This document shows, in pieces, positions 8,284 through 16,102 of a stretch of DNA of 64,000 nt. The stretch's first letter is position 1. Every line of letters begins with the position of its first letter. The DNA is taken from the NCBI GenBank assembly GCA_024681775.1, contig JAILAF010000109.1, positions 1 to 64,000 on the forward strand, in the 5' to 3' direction. A model generated the notes under the pieces. The model worked only from the letters and a program-made list of their open reading frames with translations. It did not search any database and was not told the origin of the DNA. Both the position numbers and the translations under genes were made by a program. This DNA comes from Lachnospiraceae bacterium. GTDB taxonomy: Bacteria; Bacillota; Clostridia; Lachnospirales; Lachnospiraceae.

Positions 8284-9945
8284 ATGAAAAAAACCAATTC
8301 CAAGAAAATCTTAACGATCGTAGCAAGCGCAATGTTGTGCATGTCCCTGGCGGCATGCTCCTCACAGCAGTCCACCACATCCACCGATACCGCGACCACC
8401 ACCGAGACCCTGGCCACCGTAGAAGAAAGCAGCGGGACACAGAGCTCTGACGCAAGTGAAACCACAGAGCAGCCGGCAGGAGAAGCACCCGATGGGCAGC
8501 CCGGTGAGATGCCGAGCGGCGAGCGCCCCGACGGTGAAGCACCGGACGGACAGCCCGGTGAGATGCCGAGCGGCGAGCGCCCCAACGGTGAAGCACCGGA
8601 CGGACAGCCCGGTGAGATGCCGAGCGGCGAGCGCCCCGACGGTGGAGCGCCCAATGGACAGCCCGGCGAAAAACCCGATGGCGAAGCGCCCGGTGGCAAT
8701 CCTCCCGGAGGCGGCTTCGGCGGCGGAAGCAGCAGTGCAGACATCGACTATACCGCTTCCACTGAGATCACAAGCGCTGATTCCCAGAGTGGAAAAACCT
8801 ATACCAGTACCACCGCAGATGAGAGCGCGCTCCTCATCAGCACATCCGATAATGTCACCATCAAAAATGCAACTGTATCCAAGACCGGTGATTCAGACGG
8901 CGGCGACAACTGCAACTTCTACGGACTGAACGCAGCTGTCCTGGTAAAGGACGGCTCCACCACCACAATCACCGGTGCCACCATCACCACCGATGCAGAC
9001 GGCGCAAACGGTGTCTTCTCCTACGGTGGCAACGGCGGCCAGAACGGCGCAGCAGGTGACGGAACGACAGTCATCATTTCCGACAGCACCATCACCACCA
9101 CAGGCGACGGCTCCGGTGGCATCATGACCACGGGTGGCGGCATCACCAAAGCGTCCAACCTCACCGTGACCACCAGCGGCAGATCCTCCGCAGCGATCCG
9201 CACCGACAGAGGCGGCGGTACCGTGACCGTAGACGGCGGCACCTATACCACCAATGGCCTGGGCTCTCCCGCGATCTATTCCACCGCTGACATCACCGTC
9301 TCCGATGCGACCCTCGTCTCCAACCTGTCCGAAGGTGTCTGCATTGAAGGCATCAACTCGATCACCCTGAACGATTGTGATCTGACAGCGAACAATACTT
9401 CAACCAACGGGAACGCTACCTTCTACGACACCATCATGATCTACCAGTCCATGTCCGGTGACGCGGACAGCGGCACCTCGGTATTTACCATGAACGGCGG
9501 CACCCTCACCAGCAAGAGCGGGCATGTGTTCCACGTCACCAACACCACGGCTGTGATCAACCTGGACAACGTAAAGATCGTTAACAAGGATTCCGAGAAC
9601 ATCCTCCTCTCCGTATGTGCGGACGGATGGACCGGTGACACCAATACCGCTACCGTGAATGCGAGCAACCAGACCCTCGAGGGGACAATCCTGGTAGGCG
9701 ATGACTCTACGCTGACGCTGAATCTGACGAATGGTTCCACCTTCACCGGCACCTTCAGCGGCGAAATCACCAATGCCAAGGGAACAACCGTTTCTACCGA
9801 GCTCGGAACTGTCTCCGTCTCCCTCGACAGCAGCAGCACCTGGACCCTGACGGGGGATACCTATATCTCTGCCTTCGACGGTGACCTCTCCGACGTGAAC
9901 ACGAACGGATATACACTGTATGTGAATGGCACTGCAGTGAAGTAA
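8284..9945 (+). CDS. Repeat-bearing beta-helix surface lipoprotein
   Basis: 553 aa from ATG 8284, chosen because GGAGG lies upstream and it opens a lipoprotein signal peptide (KKILTIVASAMLCMSLAACS; lipobox LAAC, about residue 24). A Thr/Ser-rich stalk is followed by 18-residue repeats of the type GEAPDGQPGEMPSGERPD (three good copies plus one degenerate), then a glycine hinge and a Thr/Ser/Asp/Asn-rich right-handed beta-helix with repeated rungs such as VTVDGGTYTT and ITLNDCDLTANN. Probably anchored on the outer face of the membrane as an adhesin or carbohydrate-binding protein; no catalytic residues could be assigned. Monocistronic, with its own terminator. Confidence 0.8.
   Translation: MKKTNSKKILTIVASAMLCMSLAACSSQQSTTSTDTATTTETLATVEESSGTQSSDASETTEQPAGEAPDGQPGEMPSGERPDGEAPDGQPGEMPSGERPNGEAPDGQPGEMPSGERPDGGAPNGQPGEKPDGEAPGGNPPGGGFGGGSSSADIDYTASTEITSADSQSGKTYTSTTADESALLISTSDNVTIKNATVSKTGDSDGGDNCNFYGLNAAVLVKDGSTTTITGATITTDADGANGVFSYGGNGGQNGAAGDGTTVIISDSTITTTGDGSGGIMTTGGGITKASNLTVTTSGRSSAAIRTDRGGGTVTVDGGTYTTNGLGSPAIYSTADITVSDATLVSNLSEGVCIEGINSITLNDCDLTANNTSTNGNATFYDTIMIYQSMSGDADSGTSVFTMNGGTLTSKSGHVFHVTNTTAVINLDNVKIVNKDSENILLSVCADGWTGDTNTATVNASNQTLEGTILVGDDSTLTLNLTNGSTFTGTFSGEITNAKGTTVSTELGTVSVSLDSSSTWTLTGDTYISAFDGDLSDVNTNGYTLYVNGTAVK
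8482..8697 (+). repeat. 54-bp in-frame tandem repeats
   Basis: Units start at 8482, 8536, 8590 and (degenerate) 8644, a strict 54-bp period coding for the Pro/Gly/Glu-rich 18-residue repeat of the lipoprotein stalk. The first three are nearly identical in DNA, so copy number may vary between strains. Confidence 0.92.
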
Positions 9946-9962
9946 TAGAAAATGCAAGATAA

Positions 9963-10003
9963 TAAACGGTGTGGAATGCAATCAGCATCTCACACCGTTT
10001 TAT
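9963..10003 (+). terminator. Intrinsic terminator after the beta-helix lipoprotein
   Basis: AAACGGTGTG (9963-9972) pairs with CACACCGTTT (9990-9999), followed by T-rich sequence. Confidence 0.85.
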
Positions 10004-10031
10004 TGTTGCATTCTTATCGGGAAATCGCCAC

Positions 10032-11060
10032 TTACAGCTGTAAGTCTTCCGCATAGATGAAAGAAATCACATCCCTGGGCGGCGTTTCAATATATGCCCT
10101 CTCCCGGTGCATGAACGATACGATTTCCTTCTTTGTCATTTTCCCCAATTTCTCAATCACTTCATCCAGTATCGATATATCACCCTCTGTCAGTGACGGG
10201 AAAGAGGTCTCTTCCTTCAGACAAAAATGATATGCGTTGGCTTCTCCCATATCGACTTCTTCGCAAGGAACCCCCTTGAGATCGATGATGGAATCATGCG
10301 CCACAGGAACCGCCCCCATCGGGAGCGCCTGGTATACCAGGCCTGTGATCGCATGCCCCGTTCTCTTGAAGGATAGAGCATCCGCATACCACATCAGTTT
10401 CATCAGTTTAACCTTGTACAGCGAGGTGATCCGGGAGGAAGAAGCAAAATATCTGATCACATCTACTACTTTGTCCAAAGAAAGCTCCGTATTCCCGTGG
10501 TAATCACCTTTTTCAAGAAACCCGGCGTAGCTGGCTTTGATTGCTTTCCTGAGATAATAATCCTGGCTGGCCTCAAGCAGTGATGACGCCCTCCCGAAAT
10601 ACTTCCGATACGCATCCTCTGAAAGCGTGCCGCATGCTGCCTGCAAAAGCGCTAAATACCACTCCGGATCACGCTCAATCTTTTTCAGGATTGAATCATG
10701 CGCTCTGTCCTGTACCTGGTGGCTCTCATATCTGGTGATCGTTTTACCGCCCCACCCCAGCAATGTGCTAAAATCACTCTGCGTAATCCCGTATTTGGCA
10801 CGAATATCGGCGATTTCCTTTGAAGAAAGCAGACCTTGCGATTTCCGATAAGCATCCTTCACACGGATATCGTTTGCCGCCATTTGCTCCTCGTTCTCAT
10901 AAAACTCATCCGCCAATTCACAATACTCATAAACGGCATCAAAACTGACTTCGACTTCCTTGAAGATTGTATGGTCCCTGACCTGAACCGTTTTTACTTC
11001 ATGCTCTTGCATACAGCATATGCACAGTCTTCTTTCCCTCTTCAAGACTTTCATGCCCAT
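10032..11060 (-). CDS. MqsA/YgiT-type antitoxin fused to a Panacea (SocA/DUF4065) domain
   Basis: 342 aa. A cysteine cluster (LCICC, residues 12-16) opens a YgiT/MqsA-like N-terminus; about residues 80-135 are an HTH (IRAKYGITQSDFSTLLGWGG..ITRYE), and 205-335 match the SocA-like DUF4065 'Panacea' domain (KLMKLMWYADALSFKRTG, YQALPMGAVPVAH). Panacea-fused antitoxins neutralise diverse small toxins. It is 12 bp downstream of an MqsR-like toxin frame (11073-11540). ATG 11060 follows GGGGGA. The antitoxin looks intact while the toxin is interrupted. Confidence 0.8.
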   Translation of the reverse strand: MGMKVLKRERRLCICCMQEHEVKTVQVRDHTIFKEVEVSFDAVYEYCELADEFYENEEQMAANDIRVKDAYRKSQGLLSSKEIADIRAKYGITQSDFSTLLGWGGKTITRYESHQVQDRAHDSILKKIERDPEWYLALLQAACGTLSEDAYRKYFGRASSLLEASQDYYLRKAIKASYAGFLEKGDYHGNTELSLDKVVDVIRYFASSSRITSLYKVKLMKLMWYADALSFKRTGHAITGLVYQALPMGAVPVAHDSIIDLKGVPCEEVDMGEANAYHFCLKEETSFPSLTEGDISILDEVIEKLGKMTKKEIVSFMHRERAYIETPPRDVISFIYAEDLQL

Positions 11061-11072
11061 GAAAGATCCCCC

Positions 11073-11540
11073 TTATTTCTTCCGATACGGAAACATGTCA
11101 TCTGTAAACGCCTGCTCTGCATAATGAAATGACATTACATACGTGTTGGCAACACCATATTGTCCCAATAATTCAACACGGATCTTAATATATACGTCTT
11201 CGTTACCATTGTACACCTTTCTGAATTCGCGCATCTCACTTCGCTGTGGAAATCGGATATCCTTCACTGTCCGCATATACTCTTCCACAGTGAGCGTCAG
11301 CAATTCTCTTTTGAGTGCATCCTCCGGATTTTCTTTTGGGAAAAGTTTTTCGACAGTATACCTGTTCGTGTATCTTCTCGTTCTCGTCTCATCAACACGC
11401 CTTGTTGCCTGGAAAACTATCCGTGCTCCGCTTTAAATAGCATACTTCAAATCCTGGAGGTACGCCCTCACCTCTAACTCCGTTTCAATACGAGCGTTTG
11501 ATTCATCCCCCAATTTAGCTTCCCCTTGATTTGGTATCAT
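11073..11540 (-). pseudogene. MqsR-like toxin gene interrupted by an in-frame stop
   Basis: From ATG 11540 the frame is open to the stop at 11073 (156 codons) apart from one TAA at 11433-11435 (codon 36). Downstream of it the protein reads LTVEEYMRTVKDI, then EDVYIKIRVELL and VMSFHYAEQAF..FPYRKK, the C-terminal pattern of Gram-positive MqsR-like toxins (YIK...SFH.AE..FPY). Upstream, VRAYLQDLKYAI fits the family N-terminus. The only later in-frame start is a TTG at 11303 with no good ribosome site, giving a 76-residue fragment. So the toxin is probably inactive. A palindrome overlaps the ATG. Confidence 0.65.
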
Positions 11541-11548
11541 TTGATACC
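11533..11548. promoter_or_regulatory. Palindrome over the toxin start (candidate antitoxin operator)
   Basis: GGTATCATTTGATACC is a perfect 7-2-7 inverted repeat that contains the ATG of the MqsR-like frame on the minus strand. Antitoxins of this type usually repress their own operon, so it is a natural operator candidate; binding is inference. Confidence 0.5.
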
Positions 11549-11581
11549 TTTATGTTAGTGCACCGATGGATAAATGTCAAC

Positions 11582-11621
11582 AAAAAAACGCAGCTCCTCT
11601 CAAATTCAGAAGAGCTGCGTT
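11582..11621 (-). terminator. Intrinsic terminator for the 11649-12380 gene
   Basis: On the minus strand AACGCAGCTC pairs with GAGCTGCGTT (11587-11596 and 11612-11621) and is followed by seven T. Confidence 0.85.
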
Positions 11622-11648
11622 CTCGAGCATTCTCAGTATCCGGTTCAA

Positions 11649-12380
11649 TCATTCCGCACAGAAATCATCTTTAGTCAGTTCATAATCCGCCTTCGGAATC
11701 AGGAACACCCTCGTCTCTCCATTGTAGAATGCCAGTTCATCATCCCAGGTAAAATCCACCCGATCCACGATCAAAGATTCCAGATCCTCGACCTCATAAA
11801 TGACAGGGGCGTCGGAAGTGAACCTGCAGGTGAACTTCTTCATCATCCCTGCACACTCCAGCTCCGGCGACACGATCAGCGCCGACCCGGATCCTTCCAG
11901 GCGATAGCCGGTTAATTCATAGCGATTCCCACCCAGGTGGAAGATCTCAAACCGCACCCCGGCATCATCGCGCACCAGATCAAAGAGCCAGTAGGGGCTC
12001 CGGGTCACCACCTTCTCCTTTAAGAAATCGGGGTCCAACTCCGCCTTCACGGATTCAATGTCTTCAGCGAGACGCTTCGAAAAATCCCTGCTTCCCTTGG
12101 AAGTAAACGCATCCGCCTCGGAAGATTTTTCCGCCTTCTCCCCAAACGCATACTCCGCCTCCAGGAAGTGAAACATCGCATCCCGATGGAGTCCCACACG
12201 CGCATGTGCCTCTGCCTCGCGCAACGCGATCTCCGCAAAACCCTCATCATGCCCCATGCAATACTCCGGTCTCGCCTCCTGATACAGTTCGTACGTGATC
12301 CGCTCCGCTTCCTCAACATCGTCCGGGATCCCGCTCTCAATGTACGCGTCTACCTTTTTCAGCAACTCGGATTTGCTCAT
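11649..12380 (-). CDS. Uncharacterised cytosolic protein
   Basis: 243 aa from ATG 12380, preferred over the upstream ATG because GGAGGTG lies 10 nt before it. The N-terminal half is helical and TPR-like in feel (EEAERITYELYQEAR, ALREAEAHARVGLHRDAMFHFLEAEYAF), the C-terminal half beta-rich (RFEIFHLGGNRYELTGYRL). No signal peptide or membrane helix. I do not recognise a family; it stands alone with its own terminator, diverging from the DUF6273 gene. Confidence 0.65.
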   Translation of the reverse strand: MSKSELLKKVDAYIESGIPDDVEEAERITYELYQEARPEYCMGHDEGFAEIALREAEAHARVGLHRDAMFHFLEAEYAFGEKAEKSSEADAFTSKGSRDFSKRLAEDIESVKAELDPDFLKEKVVTRSPYWLFDLVRDDAGVRFEIFHLGGNRYELTGYRLEGSGSALIVSPELECAGMMKKFTCRFTSDAPVIYEVEDLESLIVDRVDFTWDDELAFYNGETRVFLIPKADYELTKDDFCAE

Positions 12381-12510
12381 GACCAGCACACCTCCGCTGT
12401 GCTCAGTGCCATACAATTCGACAGTCAAATTATCTCATGGAATAGCACAGAATGGAATCACGAAAAGCATTCATTTTGGAAACCTGACATTTCGCAACGG
12501 CATCTCGCAA

Positions 12511-12519
12511 TGCTATAAT
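12511..12519 (+). promoter_or_regulatory. Extended -10 promoter for the DUF6273 gene
   Basis: TGCTATAAT: a perfect TATAAT (12514-12519) preceded by TGn, 45 bp before the ATG at 12564. No convincing -35, as is usual for extended -10 promoters. Confidence 0.55.
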
Positions 12520-12563
12520 AAGGTGAACTGCAGAAACGCATCGCACCCACGGAGGATGATCCG

Positions 12564-13616
12564 ATGTTTGACGCAATGAAGAGGCACCGCTACAACAAGC
12601 TGATCCGGAGCGCGAAGAAATACATGCGCATATCCGCCGCCCTCGTTTGGCCGGATGCAGAGACAAGCGCAAAAATCGCCGAAAAATATCTCGATCAGGC
12701 AATCGCACTCTATGATTCCGGCGAACTGCGCGACCGAGCCATGGCCCTCGCGGGCGAGTACTACCGCAAGAATGCCTGGAAAGCCCTGGACCGCTCTCGC
12801 TTTGTGATCGTATCCGATATGGCTAAAGCATGCCTTGAGGATGCAAGCGAGTATCTCGACAAAGCGGAGCAATGCGGCAGCGATGTCAAAAGAGAGCGGT
12901 ATCAGTATGATGCCGAGATAAAAAAACGCGCAATACTCTACGATCCTCATGGCGAGGATTATGGCCCGAAAGAAATCCTTTTCGGCTCCTACCCACAGTC
13001 CGCTGATGGCAATGAAAAATCCCTCATCCAATGGGATCTTCTGGACGACACCATCGATGGATTGATCCTCATCAGCAAATACATCCTGGACGCCGTACCC
13101 TACCAGGAGAGTGGCGAGAATACGAGCTGGCGGGAAACCTCCCTCTGCCACTGGCTGAATCACGATTTTCTGAACACGGCATTTACAGAGGAGGAGCGGG
13201 AGCGCATCGATCCCGAGATCGGCGTCGCGATCCTCTCCTACGGAAACCTCTGGCACTACTACGACACCAATGAAAGAGGCTGGCTGGGAACAAGGGGTGA
13301 GGACTGCATCTTCAGTGATACGCTGATGGCTGAGCCCACGGCCTATGCGCTGTCAAAATCCGTTTTCAATAAGCACTTCACCGAAGACATGGCCGGTAAC
13401 ATCTGGGTAGATGGCGAAGATGTACACTTCAACTCCGCTTCCGAAAAAGAGATGTATGACAGAACCGGCGCTTTCTGGTGGCTGATGCGGGATTCCAACT
13501 ACTGCGGCACCTTCGTCACCGCCTCCGGAGTCGCGCGCAAAACACCGTATTATTCTGATACAGCAAAACGGACGGACATCGGCGTCCGCCCGGTAATTAT
13601 GCTGAAAAAAGAATGA
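12564..13616 (+). CDS. DUF6273-domain protein
   Basis: 350 aa. The N-terminal third is a helical, TPR-like region (EKYLDQAIALYDSGELRDRAM). From about residue 135 the sequence has the DUF6273 pattern: EILFGSYPQ, then IQWDLLD, LISKYILDAVPY, TSWRETSLCHWLN.DF...F and a terminal IGVRPVIMLKK. This domain is widespread in gut Clostridia and its biochemical role is not established; it is often linked to surface or prophage-like proteins. The start has GGAGGATGATCCG upstream. The stop overlaps the ATG of the next ORF, and the two are probably co-transcribed. Confidence 0.75.
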   Translation: MFDAMKRHRYNKLIRSAKKYMRISAALVWPDAETSAKIAEKYLDQAIALYDSGELRDRAMALAGEYYRKNAWKALDRSRFVIVSDMAKACLEDASEYLDKAEQCGSDVKRERYQYDAEIKKRAILYDPHGEDYGPKEILFGSYPQSADGNEKSLIQWDLLDDTIDGLILISKYILDAVPYQESGENTSWRETSLCHWLNHDFLNTAFTEEERERIDPEIGVAILSYGNLWHYYDTNERGWLGTRGEDCIFSDTLMAEPTAYALSKSVFNKHFTEDMAGNIWVDGEDVHFNSASEKEMYDRTGAFWWLMRDSNYCGTFVTASGVARKTPYYSDTAKRTDIGVRPVIMLKKE

Positions 13617-13630
13617 GGAGGGATACGTAT

Positions 13631-13831
13631 ATGAAAAACAGCAATGCTACAGGGAACAATTCTTCCTTCAGTAGCGAGGATATCCACAAAAACACCGTCC
13701 AAAATGATCTACTTGAAATACTGTCAGCCTCAGAAAAAGAAGTTAAGAATGGAAGGGTCGCTCCTATCGAAGACACTTTTGATGGACTAAGAGGTTTGCT
13801 TATAAATTCAGTTTTTCCCTTTTTTGTTTAA
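13631..13831 (+). CDS. Orphan antitoxin-like small protein
   Basis: 66 aa from ATG 13631, which has GAGGAGG 9 nt upstream; another ATG at 13613 overlaps the DUF6273 stop. The segment DLLEILSASEKEVKNGRVAP and the following IEDTFDGLR resemble the C-terminal part of prevent-host-death/RelB-class antitoxins (..DI.NGRV.P..DTFD.LR). No RelE/ParE toxin follows; the frame ends in a hydrophobic tail (INSVFPFFV) that runs 24 bp into the convergent rhomboid gene, so the 3' end may be truncated. Function inferred only. Confidence 0.5.
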   Translation: MKNSNATGNNSSFSSEDIHKNTVQNDLLEILSASEKEVKNGRVAPIEDTFDGLRGLLINSVFPFFV

Positions 13832-14398
13832 TCTGTACCCAACAGTGCTTCCAATAACACCTCCAATAATGTGGCCACTGTTGGAGATGTTGTCTCGCAC
13901 CGTCAGCCCTTCAAAGACCTGCTGCCCCAAGAAAAAGACGGCTACCAGGATAAATGTGATAGGGATCTCCCCTTCCTTGAAACTGGTGAAGGACGACAGC
14001 AGGATAAACGCGAACACCACGCCGCTGGCACCACAGAGTGCCACCGAAGGGAACAGGATGAACTTGGCCAAACTAGTCACAAATGCGGTGATCGCCACCA
14101 CCTGTGCCAGCGTCTTTGAAGAATACTTCTCCTCCAGCATGGGGCCCAGCAGCAGGATGTAGCTCATGTTCCCCACCAGGTGTGACCAGTCCGCATGTCC
14201 GAAGATATGCGTGAAGGCACGGATCCAAGTCAACGGATTCAGCAAAGAAGAATTCTGCGTCATAAAGAACATCTGCCCGATGAGACCTCCGGTCATGAGG
14301 CTCAGAAGCGTAGCTACAAAACTGATACCAACGATCCCCAGCGTAACCGGGGCATTTAATGTGACCTTCAGATCTTTCTTAAAGTGAATCTTCTTCAT
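13808..14398 (-). CDS. Rhomboid family intramembrane serine protease
   Basis: 196 aa with about six membrane helices. Rhomboid landmarks are present: HADWSHLVGN in the loop after helix 1, the nucleophile serine in GASG (about residue 124) and the catalytic histidine in SGHIIGG (about 176). It should cleave transmembrane segments of unknown client proteins. The ATG at 14398 is preceded at 14447-14479 by a 33-bp palindrome that also precedes the DUF3990 gene at the same distance, suggesting a shared control element. Its 3' end overlaps the convergent antitoxin-like ORF. Confidence 0.88.
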   Translation of the reverse strand: MKKIHFKKDLKVTLNAPVTLGIVGISFVATLLSLMTGGLIGQMFFMTQNSSLLNPLTWIRAFTHIFGHADWSHLVGNMSYILLLGPMLEEKYSSKTLAQVVAITAFVTSLAKFILFPSVALCGASGVVFAFILLSSFTSFKEGEIPITFILVAVFFLGQQVFEGLTVRDNISNSGHIIGGVIGSTVGYRLNKKGKN

Positions 14399-14446
14399 GT
14401 CGATCCCTTCTCAGCATAATCGCACGCTCTCGCAAATCAGCCAGTC

Positions 14447-14479
14447 AAACTTGTTTGTGCAATCTGTACAAACAAGTTT
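14447..14479. repeat. 33-bp palindrome, downstream copy
   Basis: 15-bp arms around a 3-nt ATC loop, one mismatch; 32 of 33 bases match the copy at 15850-15882. It begins two bases inside the stop codon of the 159-aa gene and lies 48 bp before the rhomboid start. It could terminate the cassette, act as an operator, or mark a cassette boundary. Confidence 0.85.
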
Positions 14480-14957
14480 AATACTTTCCCCGAGACGATA
14501 TCACTTCCTTCATTCTCAGGTTATTATCAAAAATATCTTCGGTCTGACCATTCATTTCCAATAAACTCTGTACACACCATTCAGGGTCCTGCGTGTGAAA
14601 AGAGTAATAAACATCATTTAATTGCTTATAGGGAAATAGTCTCATCGCAAATTTAGTCGTAATTCCTCTTGTATACGAAACATACCTGTACATATAGCCC
14701 ATCCAAAACAACGCATTGGGAGAATACTTGATCTGGCCGTAATCGGATTCTCCAAATTGTTTTTGAATACTTTCTATTCCTTCATTTACATCAAGTGTCA
14801 AGGAAGAAACATCGTTCTCATCCATTTTCTTCAAAAAATCAGAGTGCACATACCTTCTCAAGAAAACGGCGGTAGAGCATTTTAACTCAGTAGATTTTTC
14901 AAAAATCTTTCCCTGATACTCTGCCAATAATAGGCCATCATGATCAAATGCTCTCAT
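14478..14957 (-). CDS. Putative antitoxin/partner of the HTH-DUF3990 protein
   Basis: 159 aa, cytosolic, AT-rich compared with its neighbours. It starts 4 bp inside the upstream DUF3990 gene (ATGA-type overlap), so the two are translationally coupled. The segment SPNALFWMGYMYRYVSYTRG, then YKQLNDVYYSFHTQDPEWC, is like small proteins I recall beside DUF3990 genes in Clostridia; I cannot name an established family. Tight coupling with a predicted toxin makes an antitoxin or immunity role the simplest reading, but that is inference. Confidence 0.6.
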   Translation of the reverse strand: MRAFDHDGLLLAEYQGKIFEKSTELKCSTAVFLRRYVHSDFLKKMDENDVSSLTLDVNEGIESIQKQFGESDYGQIKYSPNALFWMGYMYRYVSYTRGITTKFAMRLFPYKQLNDVYYSFHTQDPEWCVQSLLEMNGQTEDIFDNNLRMKEVISSRGKY

Positions 14958-15802
14958 TGCAATAGCTCCTCGATGTACAGTCCCTCTTTAAATTCTCTTT
15001 TTGCTAGTTTGAGCTTTGTATCTATCTCATATCCTCGCTCAACCAGTGCTTTCCTGCAATCCTCTCGTTCCGGATCAGATAAATAGTATTTCTCTATCGG
15101 AACGCATTTCTTTAATGCCCTCTCTGTTTTTATAATATATTGAAGTCCTAAGCTGGACGCTGATAACGAATGAAGGGCTACATCTGCATTAATCTCTCCT
15201 TCTGCAAATTGCGACATTACATAAAACATTTTGTTATCCGCAATTGGCGCAATAACAACATCTGCATCTTTTATTTTCTTTATAATTTTTTGAACCATGC
15301 TACTTTCAGCATATTCTTTTATCGTCCCCCTGAAAAAACAGATTGCAAGCATCCAGTCTAAAGAACAATCAAATTCAACTATCTTCAATCCATCAAAAGA
15401 GCACCTAAATGAATACACCGAAGCCGTATCATATTCGCACACAAACGATAATGCCTGATTGTATGTCTGGCCCAAATAAAAACCATTCCCAAAATCGCAA
15501 TTATCCCTCGACCCGAAAACTGTCACTTCAGATAGTCCATATTTGGATCCATGAAACAGTACGTTCCCATATTTTTCTTTTATTAGTTCCTCCTTAACCG
15601 AATTAAGTCGATAATTCTGGTCGTATATGTACGAGTACAATTTTTCACAGACTGCTTTTGATGCTGTGCCCTTTTTTTCTATCGCATCAAGCGTTGCTCT
15701 CGAGATCCCGGTTGATTCTGATAACTCCAGCTTATTAATTCCTTCTGCTTCGATAATGAAGCCTATGTCTTCTTTGACCCTGTATTCACAATCAATTTTC
15801 AT
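14954..15802 (-). CDS. HTH-DUF3990 protein, putative ADP-ribosyltransferase toxin
   Basis: 282 aa. Residues 1-65 contain an XRE-like HTH (LELSESTGISRATLDAIEKK). From about 80 to 230 it matches DUF3990, an ADP-ribosyltransferase-fold family: LFHGSKYGL with H84-G85-S86 for NAD binding, then NCDFGNGFYLGQTYNQALSF. DUF3990 proteins are proposed toxins or NAD-dependent modifiers; target unknown. Fusing the DNA-binding and toxin-like domains in one chain is unusual. The start is preceded by GGAGTCGCCCAAAA and a promoter (TATAAT, -35 TTGTAC) whose -35 lies in the 33-bp palindrome. The gene is clearly AT-rich, consistent with acquisition. Confidence 0.75.
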   Translation of the reverse strand: MKIDCEYRVKEDIGFIIEAEGINKLELSESTGISRATLDAIEKKGTASKAVCEKLYSYIYDQNYRLNSVKEELIKEKYGNVLFHGSKYGLSEVTVFGSRDNCDFGNGFYLGQTYNQALSFVCEYDTASVYSFRCSFDGLKIVEFDCSLDWMLAICFFRGTIKEYAESSMVQKIIKKIKDADVVIAPIADNKMFYVMSQFAEGEINADVALHSLSASSLGLQYIIKTERALKKCVPIEKYYLSDPEREDCRKALVERGYEIDTKLKLAKREFKEGLYIEELLQ

Positions 15803-15849
15803 TTTTGGGCGACTCCTTATAACCTCTTATGTTTGGATTATATACAAAA

Positions 15850-15882
15850 AAACTTGTTTGTACAATCTGTACAAACAAGTTT
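15850..15882. repeat. 33-bp palindrome, upstream copy
   Basis: Perfect 15-bp arms (outer part AAACTTGTTTGTACA) around ATC, flanked by A and T runs, so it can also be a bidirectional terminator for the short ORF upstream. On the minus strand its distal half supplies TTGTAC, 17 bp before TATAAT, the presumed promoter of the HTH-DUF3990 operon. It lies 47 bp before that start codon. Confidence 0.9.
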
Positions 15883-15894
15883 TTTCATTTTTCC

Positions 15895-16059
15895 CTACAC
15901 CCCAGGTTTACAGATCGGGAGGCCTCGGATGCACACCCCGATGTGATATTTCTCGGAAGGATTTCCCTTCTTCCAAAAAACAATCGTATAGCAGAACTCC
16001 GCTTTCGGATTGATGTGATTCAATGTATCCATTTCCTGTTTAAGCGTTTCGAAATCCAT
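15895..16059 (-). CDS. Small ORF, 54 aa, unknown
   Basis: ATG 16059 has GAGGA 6 nt upstream. The product (MDFETLKQEMDTLNHINPK..., then YTIVFWKKGNPSEKYHIGVC) is hydrophilic with an amphipathic start and no membrane segment. The codon use looks like coding sequence, but I know no family and it may be a 3'-truncated gene. The upstream copy of the 33-bp palindrome, with a T-run on this strand, would terminate it. Confidence 0.4.
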   Translation of the reverse strand: MDFETLKQEMDTLNHINPKAEFCYTIVFWKKGNPSEKYHIGVCIRGLPICKPGV

Positions 16060-16102
16060 CTTTCATCCTCAGAAAAAAAGTATCATCCCACAATCGCCGC
16101 GC

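Noticed and set aside
14954-15802. DarT-type toxin of a DarTG system
   Set aside because: The sequence fits DUF3990, not DarT, and the partner has no macrodomain.
14447-15882. Insertion sequence with terminal inverted repeats
   Set aside because: The 33-bp elements are in direct orientation and each is self-palindromic; no transposase or recombinase is encoded between them.
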